A stretch of 11,056 nucleotides of DNA, taken from positions 1 to 11,056 of the forward strand of contig JBCCFX010000142.1 of assembly GCA_039029515.1 (NCBI GenBank). Reading direction: 5' to 3'. Position numbers and translations under genes: made by a program. The stretch comes from JBCCFX01 sp039029515 (GTDB lineage Bacteria > Planctomycetota > Phycisphaerae > Phycisphaerales > SM1A02). This document shows positions 1 to 6,321 of the stretch, piece after piece; position 1 is the stretch's first letter; every line of letters starts with the position of its first letter. Under the pieces are notes generated by a model. That model was not told the origin of the DNA, made no database searches, and saw only the letters and a program-made list of their open reading frames with translations.

Positions 1-934
1 CAACGAGCAGCCAGCCATCAGCGTGCATGGTGGCGGCATCGAGGTAGAACCGTCGCCCGTCATCAGTCCACGAAGGATCTGAGGCGGCGGGGAAGATCTC
101 GTTGTAGTTGTCCAGTGCACTATTGCCACCGCGGTGACGGGTGGCGACGCAGACACCGTTGGTCTTCATCGGGCGAGTCACCTGCAGCAGGTGAACGCAG
201 AGGCCCGATGGCAATGCCGCGTTCGGGTCGTGCAACATCACCGCTTGGCTCTCGTTCGCCCAGCTCGGCTGCTGCGACGTCCATGACACGTTTGTGCGAC
301 GAATGCCGACCGCGGAACGCGTCGTGTTGATCTTCTTCAACGATGGCTCGGCGGTGTACGGCGGCACATCCAGTCGGCGGCGCGGTGTGATCACGGTGCC
401 GCCGGGCGAAACGCCGTGCCAGACATCGAGCCGAACCTCCTGATGGAGTGGCAACCAGGAGCCGGCATCAGCGATGATGCCGAGTCGTCCGGTGCCGACC
501 GTCGTGTCGTCCATGACCGTCAGCGGCGCATCGTACGGATCACAATAGTCGGACAGTGGTGACGGTGTCTGAGCGCAGCCGGTATCGAGTTGCGCATTGG
601 CAGACGCTGAACCGTTGTTCTGCCATGTATACCCAAGGCCATCACCGGAGCCGTTGTTGCGACCCGGCGAAAATGCTGGTGTGCCGAAGATGCCCGGTCG
701 GCCAGGCTGCGCGAATGCGAGTTCGATTCCATGCTGAATACCGTGGCCGGCGTAGATCGTGCGCGAATCGGAGTGCAGCAGGATTGTGCCGCGGCCGTCA
801 TGAATGCGCGAGACGAACGGCGCAAGTTCATCGAGGTCCACGGACGGCGCGATGTTCTGCGCATGCGCAGCAAAGGATGTGCATACAACGCAAAGCGCAG
901 CCATCGCGGGCTGGAATCGGCTCTTCACATTCAT
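1..934 (-). CDS. Exported protein of unknown function (3' end off the left edge)
   Basis: The reading frame is open from the ATG at 932-934 to the window edge, giving 311 codons without a stop, so the C-terminus is missing. The first 26 residues are a typical signal peptide: basic start (MNVKSRF), hydrophobic stretch, and a likely cut after AHA (FAAHA|QN). A purine-rich GAGAGA at 942-947 lies 7 bases ahead of the ATG and supports this start. The mature part is rich in Gly, Asn and Asp, with few cysteines and no GACC module, P-domain or dockerin in the visible part. Residues 51-60 contain ILLHSDSRTI, which could be a variant of the block I motif of SGNH/GDSL esterases, but no other catalytic block is secure, so I do not assign that function. 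The gene lies 221 bp beyond the stop of the DUF3465-type gene and may be transcribed separately. It is confidently a real exported protein; its function is unknown. Confidence 0.75.
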   Translation of the reverse strand, partial: MNVKSRFQPAMAALCVVCTSFAAHAQNIAPSVDLDELAPFVSRIHDGRGTILLHSDSRTIYAGHGIQHGIELAFAQPGRPGIFGTPAFSPGRNNGSGDGLGYTWQNNGSASANAQLDTGCAQTPSPLSDYCDPYDAPLTVMDDTTVGTGRLGIIADAGSWLPLHQEVRLDVWHGVSPGGTVITPRRRLDVPPYTAEPSLKKINTTRSAVGIRRTNVSWTSQQPSWANESQAVMLHDPNAALPSGLCVHLLQVTRPMKTNGVCVATRHRGGNSALDNYNEIFPAASDPSWTDDGRRFYLDAATMHADGWLLV

Positions 935-1155
935 CGTGTTCTCTCTCGAAACTCTTCTCGTGACGCCTTATTTGGCGACTGCATAAGAGTACCGCATCAA
1001 CGCCCAAATGGGAGTCAATTCAGCCGAAACCAGCCATCTCCGCGGGACAGATGAAGAATCGGGATATTCTCGGGCGTGGCAGTTTTGCCCAGCTTAACGC
1101 CGCGCGGTCATGGAGCCGGACACGGTCCGAACACGTTGACGACGGCGAACCTGAC
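935..1155. other. Intergenic region between the DUF3465-type gene and the left-edge gene
   Basis: These 221 bases hold no convincing gene. The only structures seen are a short inverted repeat at 1117-1129 (5 bp stem, no T-run) and, about 80 bases upstream of the left-edge gene, a TTGACT that could be a -35 box but has no good -10 partner at 16-18 bases. The promoter of the left-edge gene probably lies here but cannot be pinned down by eye. Confidence 0.5.
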
Positions 1156-1755
1156 TCACCCGTACTGCTTGCCGTTGTGCTCGATCCAACCGTCTTCGTG
1201 CCAGCCCTTCGGATCGTGGTGTGTCCAGTGGATGACGCCGCCGCGTTCGGTCCATTCGTACTCGCCGTACACGCGAACGGTATCGCCGCGATCGAGCGGC
1301 ACACGCGGCGCGAGATCGATGTTGTGCGAGATCAGGACGGTGTTGCCATTGCGCAGGCGGATGATGAACTTCTGATGCCGGGAGCCTTCGTTGTCATCCG
1401 GAAGCACGCGCGTGACTTCGCCGACGACATCAACCTGCAGATCAGATGTCTGATTCGCAAACGCACGGGCGACCTTGTCGCTGTCATCACGCCCGGCGTA
1501 CGAATCAACCGACGTATCGACCGACGTATCGACCGAATTGTCCACAGCCGAATCGATGACCGTCGCGCCCTGGCCTTCGGTCCAGCCCGGCACATCGCGG
1601 CCGGACGACGGTCGCTCGACCGTCGCGGTGTTCGATGCGGTTTCGGCCTCATTGATCGGCGGCGCGGTGTCGTCCTTCAACAACTGGAGCGCCACGACGA
1701 TGGCGATCAGGAGCAGGATGGAGCCGATGGAGAGCTTTTTGTTCTTCGTGTTCAT
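1156..1755 (-). CDS. Membrane-anchored DUF3465-family protein
   Basis: This 199-residue protein starts with a short basic tail (MNTKNKK) and one hydrophobic segment at about residues 9-26, probably an uncleaved signal anchor that leaves the rest outside the membrane. Residues 28-92 are a low-complexity linker rich in Ser, Thr, Asp and Val, with a repeated SVDT at about 74-84. Residues 95-198 match DUF3465 as I know it: HQKFIIRL, then ISHNIDLAPRVPL, GDTVRVYGEYEW, GGVIHWTHHDP and HEDGWIEHNGK. The family looks like a small beta-barrel with many conserved His and Trp residues; its biochemical role is unknown. No good Shine-Dalgarno precedes the ATG, but no other Met is available. It follows the terminator at 1844-1878, so its promoter should lie in 1756-1843. 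It shares no domain with the neighbouring surface proteins and is probably a separate unit. Confidence 0.88.
   Translation of the reverse strand: MNTKNKKLSIGSILLLIAIVVALQLLKDDTAPPINEAETASNTATVERPSSGRDVPGWTEGQGATVIDSAVDNSVDTSVDTSVDSYAGRDDSDKVARAFANQTSDLQVDVVGEVTRVLPDDNEGSRHQKFIIRLRNGNTVLISHNIDLAPRVPLDRGDTVRVYGEYEWTERGGVIHWTHHDPKGWHEDGWIEHNGKQYG
1508..1536. repeat. 12-bp tandem repeat coding for SVDT units
   Basis: The 12-mer accgacgtatcg occurs twice head to tail (1508-1519 and 1520-1531) and begins a third time to 1536. It keeps the reading frame and encodes repeated SVDT in the linker of the DUF3465-type protein. Being a multiple of three, copy-number change by slippage would only lengthen or shorten the linker. 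Confidence 0.8.
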
Positions 1756-1843
1756 GGCTGTAGTGTGGGTAATGGGCTATGGACTGTGAGTGATGCAAAC
1801 GAGCGTATGGAGAGGATAGCGATGGTCGCCACCAATGCCCACG

Positions 1844-1878
1844 AAAAACGGGACGAGATCGTCATGATCCCGTCCCGT
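1844..1878 (-). terminator. Intrinsic terminator closing the surface-protein array
   Basis: Read on the minus strand, a 13-pair stem (arms 1866-1878 and 1848-1860, one G-U wobble) encloses the 5-base loop 1861-1865. The run of T that follows is the complement of A at 1844-1848. It sits about 30 bases past the stop of the 602-residue gene and 89 bases ahead of the DUF3465-type gene, so it separates these two transcription units. It has the best stem and T-run of any hairpin in the window. Confidence 0.9.
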
Positions 1879-1907
1879 GTATGTACGTGGAACTGACTCG
1901 ATGTCGA

Positions 1908-3716
1908 TCAGCGTAAGCGGCCGGTCTCGTGCAGCAGAACGCCTGTGTTCGAGTGCTTGCCGGTTCGCGGCTGCAACGCCGGATTCATGATGGTGTCCGC
2001 AATGCACGGTCCCATGTTCTGAATGATCAGCATCAAGTCCGTCACGTCCACAACACCATCCTGATTCACGTCGCTCGGACAGCCCGGCGGCGACAGAATG
2101 CAATTGCCCTGTTCGCCCAACGCCTGCAGGAAGTCAGCGGTGTCAACGGTCCAGTCCATATTGACATCCTCGCGACATTCGCAGTCATCCGGCACGCCGT
2201 CCAGGTTGTCATCGTACGGCGTCAGCATTGCATCGGGACCGAGGAGCGAAAGTGTGAATTGCCCTTCATCCTGATTCACGCCACCAACACGGATGACGTA
2301 CTGCTTGCCTTTCTCGACATTAAAGCCAAGGCCTTGAACGTCGTTGGCGATGCATGCAATCTGATTGTCCTGTGTCGTCGGACATCCATCATGGACGCTG
2401 ATCATGAACGTGCTCGGTCCCTGATCGGTCACGGTTGCAAACGCCGCGCCGGTTGATCGTGGAATGTAGTTGAATTCCCGCGCACGGAAGTTGATCTGTA
2501 GATCGCAACGAACAAGAACATCGTTGTCGGCGTTTGAGTTGCTGGTGTAATCGACGCCAGGCTGAATCGGCGTGCTGTCTTCGCACGATCGGAATCCTTC
2601 GTCCCCGGCTGGGGCATACGAAGGAACAACCTCGCATGCATCGAGGAAGTTGTTCTCGTTGCAGTCTTCGCCACCCATCATCAGATCGTCAGAGTCGGCT
2701 GTGCCATTGCTGTTGCAGTCGGTGCATGGGACAGCTTCGCCCAGGTAATTGCCACCAAGCGCGATGCAGTCGAACATGGTGCCTTCATCGCAGTACATCA
2801 CGCCGTTTTCATTGAGAAGCAGGCACGCACCAAGTTCCCGACAAGGTTCAAGCGGCCCCTCAAAGCCCGGCATGGGTTCACCCACCGCCTGCATGAATGT
2901 GGCTTCATCAACGTCGATGCCGTTGTAGATGTAGCCAGTTCCATCCAGTCGATGGAACGTACTGGTCAACGATGATGGACACGATGCATCATCGCCGAGA
3001 TAGACGCCGCCGGTTCGATTGCATGTCTGGTCCGGCACATCTTCGAAGCACAACGCGCCGGATTCGTAGGCGCATGCGCCGAGCGTGATGGGCGAGTCCT
3101 GCACGATGACCTCGGCGGCATAGACCTTGCTCCACCCTGACCCGGTCGAGTTGCTCTCGACCATGGCTCTCGACTCTGCGGAGCAGAACACGATGAGTTC
3201 ACGAGGAATCGGGCCGGCGTCCGAATCAACGTTCGGCGTGAATGGGAAGTCCGGTGCGCCAAAAGTCTCGTGATAGATGAAGCCAGTGACTTCGCCCGGA
3301 ACGTTGGTTCCTGCGCCAAAACCGGCGAAGAAGCCGCTGTTGTTGAAGACCTGGCAGATCGAACCGACGGCAAAACCAGGGCCCTCAACTTCACCCGCCG
3401 CCAGCAGTGAGACGTAGAAGTAGGAATCCCCGCTGACCAGTGCATTGGTATCGATGTACTGGCGCATCACGGTGGCCGTACCGCGAGCTGATGATGGCCC
3501 CGGGTTGGCGACTGCGTTTGCTGCAGTTGCGGCACTATTGTAAACGACGTTGGCATCCGCCACACCGCTGCCGGCGGCAAAGCCCGTGGCATCGGAATCG
3601 GCCTTCTCAATCCCATCGTTCAACGGGACCACACCCGCGTTCACCGCTGTGGCCGCAAGCAGAACCGTCATCGCACCGCTGAGCGCAGCACACATCCGCA
3701 TGTGATTCCGAGTCAT
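1908..3716 (-). CDS. Secreted cysteine-rich protein with PPC-like domain and C-terminal dockerin
   Basis: This 602-residue protein begins with a signal peptide (likely cut after AVNA, residue 27). The start is fixed by a perfect AGGAGG 8 bases upstream. Residues 28-210 form a beta-rich N-terminal domain that resembles the one in the 988-residue paralogue: both have an aromatic strand (SYFYVSLLA here) and lead into a GAC unit. Two four-cysteine GAC units follow (213-246 and 296-331), then two DCNxN calcium-like loops (334-361), a PPC-like beta domain (about 376-494), a dockerin-like double EF-hand (501-571) and a diverged tail with MNPALQPR (572-602). It lacks the P-domain and six-cysteine units of its paralogues. 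The first EF loop reads DVNMDWTVD, with Trp where Gly is usual, so calcium binding there may be weak. It is last in the array and is followed by a strong terminator. The likely role is a surface or extracellular structural protein; no catalytic domain is visible. Confidence 0.9.
   Translation of the reverse strand: MTRNHMRMCAALSGAMTVLLAATAVNAGVVPLNDGIEKADSDATGFAAGSGVADANVVYNSAATAANAVANPGPSSARGTATVMRQYIDTNALVSGDSYFYVSLLAAGEVEGPGFAVGSICQVFNNSGFFAGFGAGTNVPGEVTGFIYHETFGAPDFPFTPNVDSDAGPIPRELIVFCSAESRAMVESNSTGSGWSKVYAAEVIVQDSPITLGACAYESGALCFEDVPDQTCNRTGGVYLGDDASCPSSLTSTFHRLDGTGYIYNGIDVDEATFMQAVGEPMPGFEGPLEPCRELGACLLLNENGVMYCDEGTMFDCIALGGNYLGEAVPCTDCNSNGTADSDDLMMGGEDCNENNFLDACEVVPSYAPAGDEGFRSCEDSTPIQPGVDYTSNSNADNDVLVRCDLQINFRAREFNYIPRSTGAAFATVTDQGPSTFMISVHDGCPTTQDNQIACIANDVQGLGFNVEKGKQYVIRVGGVNQDEGQFTLSLLGPDAMLTPYDDNLDGVPDDCECREDVNMDWTVDTADFLQALGEQGNCILSPPGCPSDVNQDGVVDVTDLMLIIQNMGPCIADTIMNPALQPRTGKHSNTGVLLHETGRLR
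2724..3080 (-). repeat. Two four-cysteine GAC units in the 602-residue protein
   Basis: Two diverged copies of the GACC module lie at 2979-3080 and 2724-2831. Each has GAC with a single cysteine instead of CC, keeps the three following cysteines and the GGxYLG motif, and lacks the CPP cysteine. Each therefore has four cysteines rather than the six of the paralogues. Confidence 0.75.
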
Positions 3717-3724
3717 TCTTTCGT

Positions 3725-3730
3725 CCTCCT
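3725..3730 (-). promoter_or_regulatory. Consensus ribosome binding site of the 602-residue gene
   Basis: AGGAGG on the minus strand, 8 bases ahead of the ATG at 3714-3716. It fixes that start against the internal Met residues at positions 6 and 8. Confidence 0.85.
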
Positions 3731-3753
3731 GGTCACCGCATCATGCGGCGACC
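3731..3753 (-). promoter_or_regulatory. Leader hairpin directly abutting the ribosome binding site
   Basis: On the minus strand, 10-base arms (3744-3753 and 3731-3740, one G-U wobble) flank a TGA loop. The hairpin touches the AGGAGG at 3725-3730 with no base between. In the mRNA it could stabilise a processed 5' end or affect ribosome access. The structure is seen; the role is inferred. Confidence 0.55.
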
Positions 3754-3761
3754 TGTCAAAG

Positions 3762-3791
3762 ACAGCGGGAGACATCGCTGCCTCCCGCTGT
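3762..3791 (-). terminator. Hairpin after the 806-residue gene (weak terminator or processing site)
   Basis: A perfect 10-bp inverted repeat (3762-3771 with 3782-3791) starts 12 bases after the stop codon. On the minus strand it is followed only by CTTTGACA, a poor T-run, so termination would be partial. The arm sequence acagcgggag is shared with the hairpin at 9319-9346, which lies in the matching place after the right-edge paralogue. Confidence 0.6.
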
Positions 3792-3803
3792 GGGTAAATT
3801 CAA

Positions 3804-6224
3804 TTACTTCCGACGCTTGCCGGAATCCATCAGTTCATCGCCAACCGCTTCACCTTTGAACGATCGCGGCTGGAACGCCGGGTTCATCATCATCTGCGGG
3901 AACGGACATGGTCCCCAGTTGTTGATGATCAACGCAAGGTCGAGATTGTCGACGGTGCCATCCTGGTTGACATCGCTCGGGCAGCCCGGCGGTGACAGGA
4001 TGCAGTTGCCCTGCTCGTTCATCGCCTGGATGAAGTCCAGCGCATCGACCGTGCCATCACCATTGACGTCCGCACGGCATTCGCATTCGTCCGGCACGCC
4101 ATCAAGGTTGTCATCCACAGGCGTCCGTAGCAATGCCGGTCCGTGCAACGTGATTTCGTACGCACCGCGATCCTGATTCAGGCCCGCCACACGCACGATG
4201 TATCCAACACCGCGTTCCACCGGGACATACAAGCCAGTAAGGTTGTTTGCCGTGCATGCGATCATGTTGCCCTCAGTGGCAGGACAACCCGTATGGACGC
4301 TGATCATGAAGACTTCCGGACCGAAGTCGTCGACCACAATGAACGCTTCGCCGTCGCTTCGCGGGACGTAGCTGAAGTACTGGTCAAACAGGCTGAAGAA
4401 CGGGCCGCAGAACAGGAATGCATCAGATGATGCACCGGTGGTGTCGCCCGCTTCGGTCAAATCGTTGTCAAGTGGCTGCGCATCAATGCAGAGATCCTGT
4501 TCTTCCGTGAACATCGGATCGAGAAGCGGCTCGGTCTCGCAGGAGTCTTCGACGCCATTCATGTTGCAGTCAATGCATTCAAAGTCCGGCACGTTCGGGA
4601 AGATCAATCGCCAGCGATTGAGTTCGCCGCACGGCAACAATTCGTCATTCGTGATGTGCAGTGTCCATTCGCCGCCGATGGGAAGGCCATCGAAGTCGGA
4701 CAGGCTGCCGACCGGATCGAAGCCCGGTGGGGAGTCGAGGCCGAGGCTTCCGACCATACATCCATCTGCGATCGGCGTCCCTCCATCGACGAATCGCGCC
4801 CGGATATCGTCGGAATCCGGATTGCAGTCGCCGTCGTACAGCGTGACAAAGACGCCGTCACGTTCGAGTTCAATGAGTAAGCCGGCAATATTCTGCTGAT
4901 CGATATTCACGAAGACGCGCATGTCATCGACGGTGCCGATATTCGGCGCGTGAATCGTGTGCGAGAGGGTCGTGCCATCTTCCGGGATCATGAGATTGAC
5001 CCCGCCGGAACTGATGTTGCCGCACGATGTGTTGTCACCGAAGTAGCAGCCGCCATTCGATTCGCATGAGGCCTCTGTCAGCACCTCGCATGAATCGCCA
5101 AAGCAGCATGCGCCGGCTGGAGGGCACGGACTTGGGTTGCATGCGACGTCATCGCCCTGGAACACGCCGCCCATTGCATCGCAGTCAAAGTCGAACACGA
5201 TCGAGCAGCTGCCGTTGTCCGGATCGCAGCATGCGCCCAATGGCGGGCAGACGACCTGACTGCAAAGTGTCGCGTCGCCTTGATACACGCCGCCCATGGA
5301 TTCACAGTCGTCAGCTCGTTCGCCGTGAAGACACTCATCGAGGGTCGGCACACAGCACGCGCCGATGCCCTCACATGACGCACCGTTCAACAGATCAAGA
5401 TCAGTGGTGGTGGTATCTTCAATGACCTGATCACCCACCATGCGAATTGTGCGTCGGTACGACTGGAGAGGCTCGTTCGCGGTCAGAGGTGATGGTGGCG
5501 TGTACACGCCGCCGACCGATGCGCACAAGGATTCGCTTGATGAAAAAAAGACGCTGCTGTTCGAAATGGACGTTGAGAAATCCAGCGTACATTGGCCAAG
5601 TTCTGGGCTGGTGTCCCCGTACGAGAAAAAACCGCCGTATGCAAACGCGGACGTATCCTGGTTACCGGCGCTGCCGTTCTCAACTGTCGTTTCGAGATTG
5701 AGGTTCAGAAGATGATCAGCAACCAGCGGGCTTGGGTACGGAAGATCGAATGTCGTCACTGAGACAACAATCGAAATCACCGCTGAGGGCTGTCCGTCCG
5801 GGCTGACCGTCTCGGAAACTGTCTCTTCAATGCCGTCAAACCCATCGAAATGCAGACAGCCGTGCGCGGAAGCGCTCCCGTCCGCTTCGATGGAGAGAGC
5901 CGTAATCATCTTGAGCACGACCGTGCAGGACGAATCGTCGCCGGACTCATTGAGGAAGTAGAACTGGCTCAGATCCGATTGTGTGAATGCCTGACCAAAG
6001 TCATTCGTGGAGTCTGCAAGCACCGCCGCCTCGACGATGCTCGGTGGATCGGATGGTGCCAGAGTCACGGCAGTCGCGGCACCGTCGTTGCTCGACGCCT
6101 CCTGTGAGACCGCCGCTTCGTCAACAGGCTCGAAACCCGCATGCAGCATCGACGCCGCACCGGCCACGGCCAATGCACTCAACGTGAATCGCATGCTTCG
6201 ATTCAGTGAACATGGTGAAAACAT
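3804..6224 (-). CDS. Secreted GACC-repeat, P-domain, PPC-like and dockerin protein (806 aa)
   Basis: The reading frame opens at 6287, but I place the start at the ATG 6222-6224: GGAAGG lies 6 bases ahead, and it gives a clean signal peptide (MFSPCSLNRSMRFTLSALAV..., cut near LHA, residue 29). In this numbering, 30-285 is an N-terminal beta-rich domain ending in a worn GAC-like unit (about 210-242). Three GACC units begin at 288, 330 and 371. A P-domain-like fold (about 405-542) has the typical VFVNIDQQ, GGEWTLHI and GELNRWRLIF. Then come the DCNMNGVEDSCE linker (552-563), a PPC-like domain (576-697), a dockerin-like EF-hand pair (704-774) and a tail ending KRRK (776-806). P-domains usually follow subtilisin-type proteases; none is present here, so a binding or structural role is more likely. 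It is closest to the 988-residue neighbour, especially at the 3' end. The hairpins on both sides suggest read-through from upstream. Confidence 0.9.
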   Translation of the reverse strand: MFSPCSLNRSMRFTLSALAVAGAASMLHAGFEPVDEAAVSQEASSNDGAATAVTLAPSDPPSIVEAAVLADSTNDFGQAFTQSDLSQFYFLNESGDDSSCTVVLKMITALSIEADGSASAHGCLHFDGFDGIEETVSETVSPDGQPSAVISIVVSVTTFDLPYPSPLVADHLLNLNLETTVENGSAGNQDTSAFAYGGFFSYGDTSPELGQCTLDFSTSISNSSVFFSSSESLCASVGGVYTPPSPLTANEPLQSYRRTIRMVGDQVIEDTTTTDLDLLNGASCEGIGACCVPTLDECLHGERADDCESMGGVYQGDATLCSQVVCPPLGACCDPDNGSCSIVFDFDCDAMGGVFQGDDVACNPSPCPPAGACCFGDSCEVLTEASCESNGGCYFGDNTSCGNISSGGVNLMIPEDGTTLSHTIHAPNIGTVDDMRVFVNIDQQNIAGLLIELERDGVFVTLYDGDCNPDSDDIRARFVDGGTPIADGCMVGSLGLDSPPGFDPVGSLSDFDGLPIGGEWTLHITNDELLPCGELNRWRLIFPNVPDFECIDCNMNGVEDSCETEPLLDPMFTEEQDLCIDAQPLDNDLTEAGDTTGASSDAFLFCGPFFSLFDQYFSYVPRSDGEAFIVVDDFGPEVFMISVHTGCPATEGNMIACTANNLTGLYVPVERGVGYIVRVAGLNQDRGAYEITLHGPALLRTPVDDNLDGVPDECECRADVNGDGTVDALDFIQAMNEQGNCILSPPGCPSDVNQDGTVDNLDLALIINNWGPCPFPQMMMNPAFQPRSFKGEAVGDELMDSGKRRK
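3885..3964. repeat. 80-bp perfect direct repeat, copy 1 (dockerin region)
   Basis: This stretch is identical base for base to 6400-6479. It encodes the second EF-hand and the start of the C-terminal tail. Identity across 80 bases, wobble positions included, between genes whose front ends differ points to recent duplication or gene conversion. Confidence 0.93.
5022..5363 (-). repeat. Three GACC cysteine units in the 806-residue protein
   Basis: Three units in tandem with steps of 42 and 41 residues. The first two follow GACC-C-C-GGxYxGD-C-CPP and have six cysteines. The third has GGC and no CPP, also six cysteines, and runs directly into SSGGVN at the head of the P-domain. Confidence 0.88.
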
Positions 6225-6230
6225 CAGCTT

Positions 6231-6236
6231 CCTTCC
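6231..6236 (-). promoter_or_regulatory. Ribosome binding site that sets the start of the 806-residue gene
   Basis: GGAAGG on the minus strand, 6 bases ahead of the ATG at 6222-6224. The longer start at 6287 would read through the leader hairpin at 6257-6277 and put 21 polar residues ahead of the signal peptide, so it is rejected. Confidence 0.8.
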
Positions 6237-6256
6237 ACTCAGATCTTGATCAGTGT

Positions 6257-6277
6257 CAATGCAGCATCGCTGCATTG
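6257..6277 (-). promoter_or_regulatory. Leader hairpin upstream of the 806-residue gene
   Basis: A perfect 9-bp inverted repeat (6257-6265 with 6269-6277, loop of 3) lies 20 bases upstream of the GGAAGG site. With 3731-3753 it is the second case of a hairpin placed between the upstream terminator-like hairpin and the ribosome binding site. Confidence 0.55.
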
Positions 6278-6294
6278 GTCTATTCATCGAAACG

Positions 6295-6316
6295 GGGCGG
6301 CGCCAAAGCGTCGCCC
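6295..6316 (-). terminator. Hairpin after the 988-residue gene (weak terminator)
   Basis: On the minus strand, the GC-rich arms gggcgacgc and gcgccgccc pair with one A-C mismatch around a TTTG loop, 5 bases after the stop codon. CGTTTCG follows, so the T-run is short. Its sequence differs from the hairpins after the two flanking paralogues. Confidence 0.5.
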
Positions 6317-6321
6317 ATGAT

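Noticed and set aside
1117..1129. Inverted repeat as a terminator for the DUF3465-type gene
   Set aside because: The stem is only 5 bp and no T-run follows in the direction of transcription.
1756..1843. Promoter of the DUF3465-type gene
   Set aside because: A promoter should lie here because of the terminator just upstream, but no pair of -35 and -10 hexamers with correct spacing stands out, so none is listed.
1051..1896. Long plus-strand open frame of 281 codons
   Set aside because: It lies opposite the DUF3465-type gene and spans the terminator. Its product is Arg/Asp-rich with no recognisable domain, as expected of the complement of a real gene.
3731..3759. TTGACA (minus strand, 3754-3759) as a -35 box for the 602-residue gene
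   Set aside because: No -10-like hexamer lies at 16-18 bases; that position holds the arm of the leader hairpin and the ribosome binding site.
6225..6287. Upstream start for the 806-residue gene (21 extra codons)
   Set aside because: It has no ribosome binding site, would put a leader hairpin inside the coding region, and would push the signal peptide inward. The internal ATG has GGAAGG at 6 bases.
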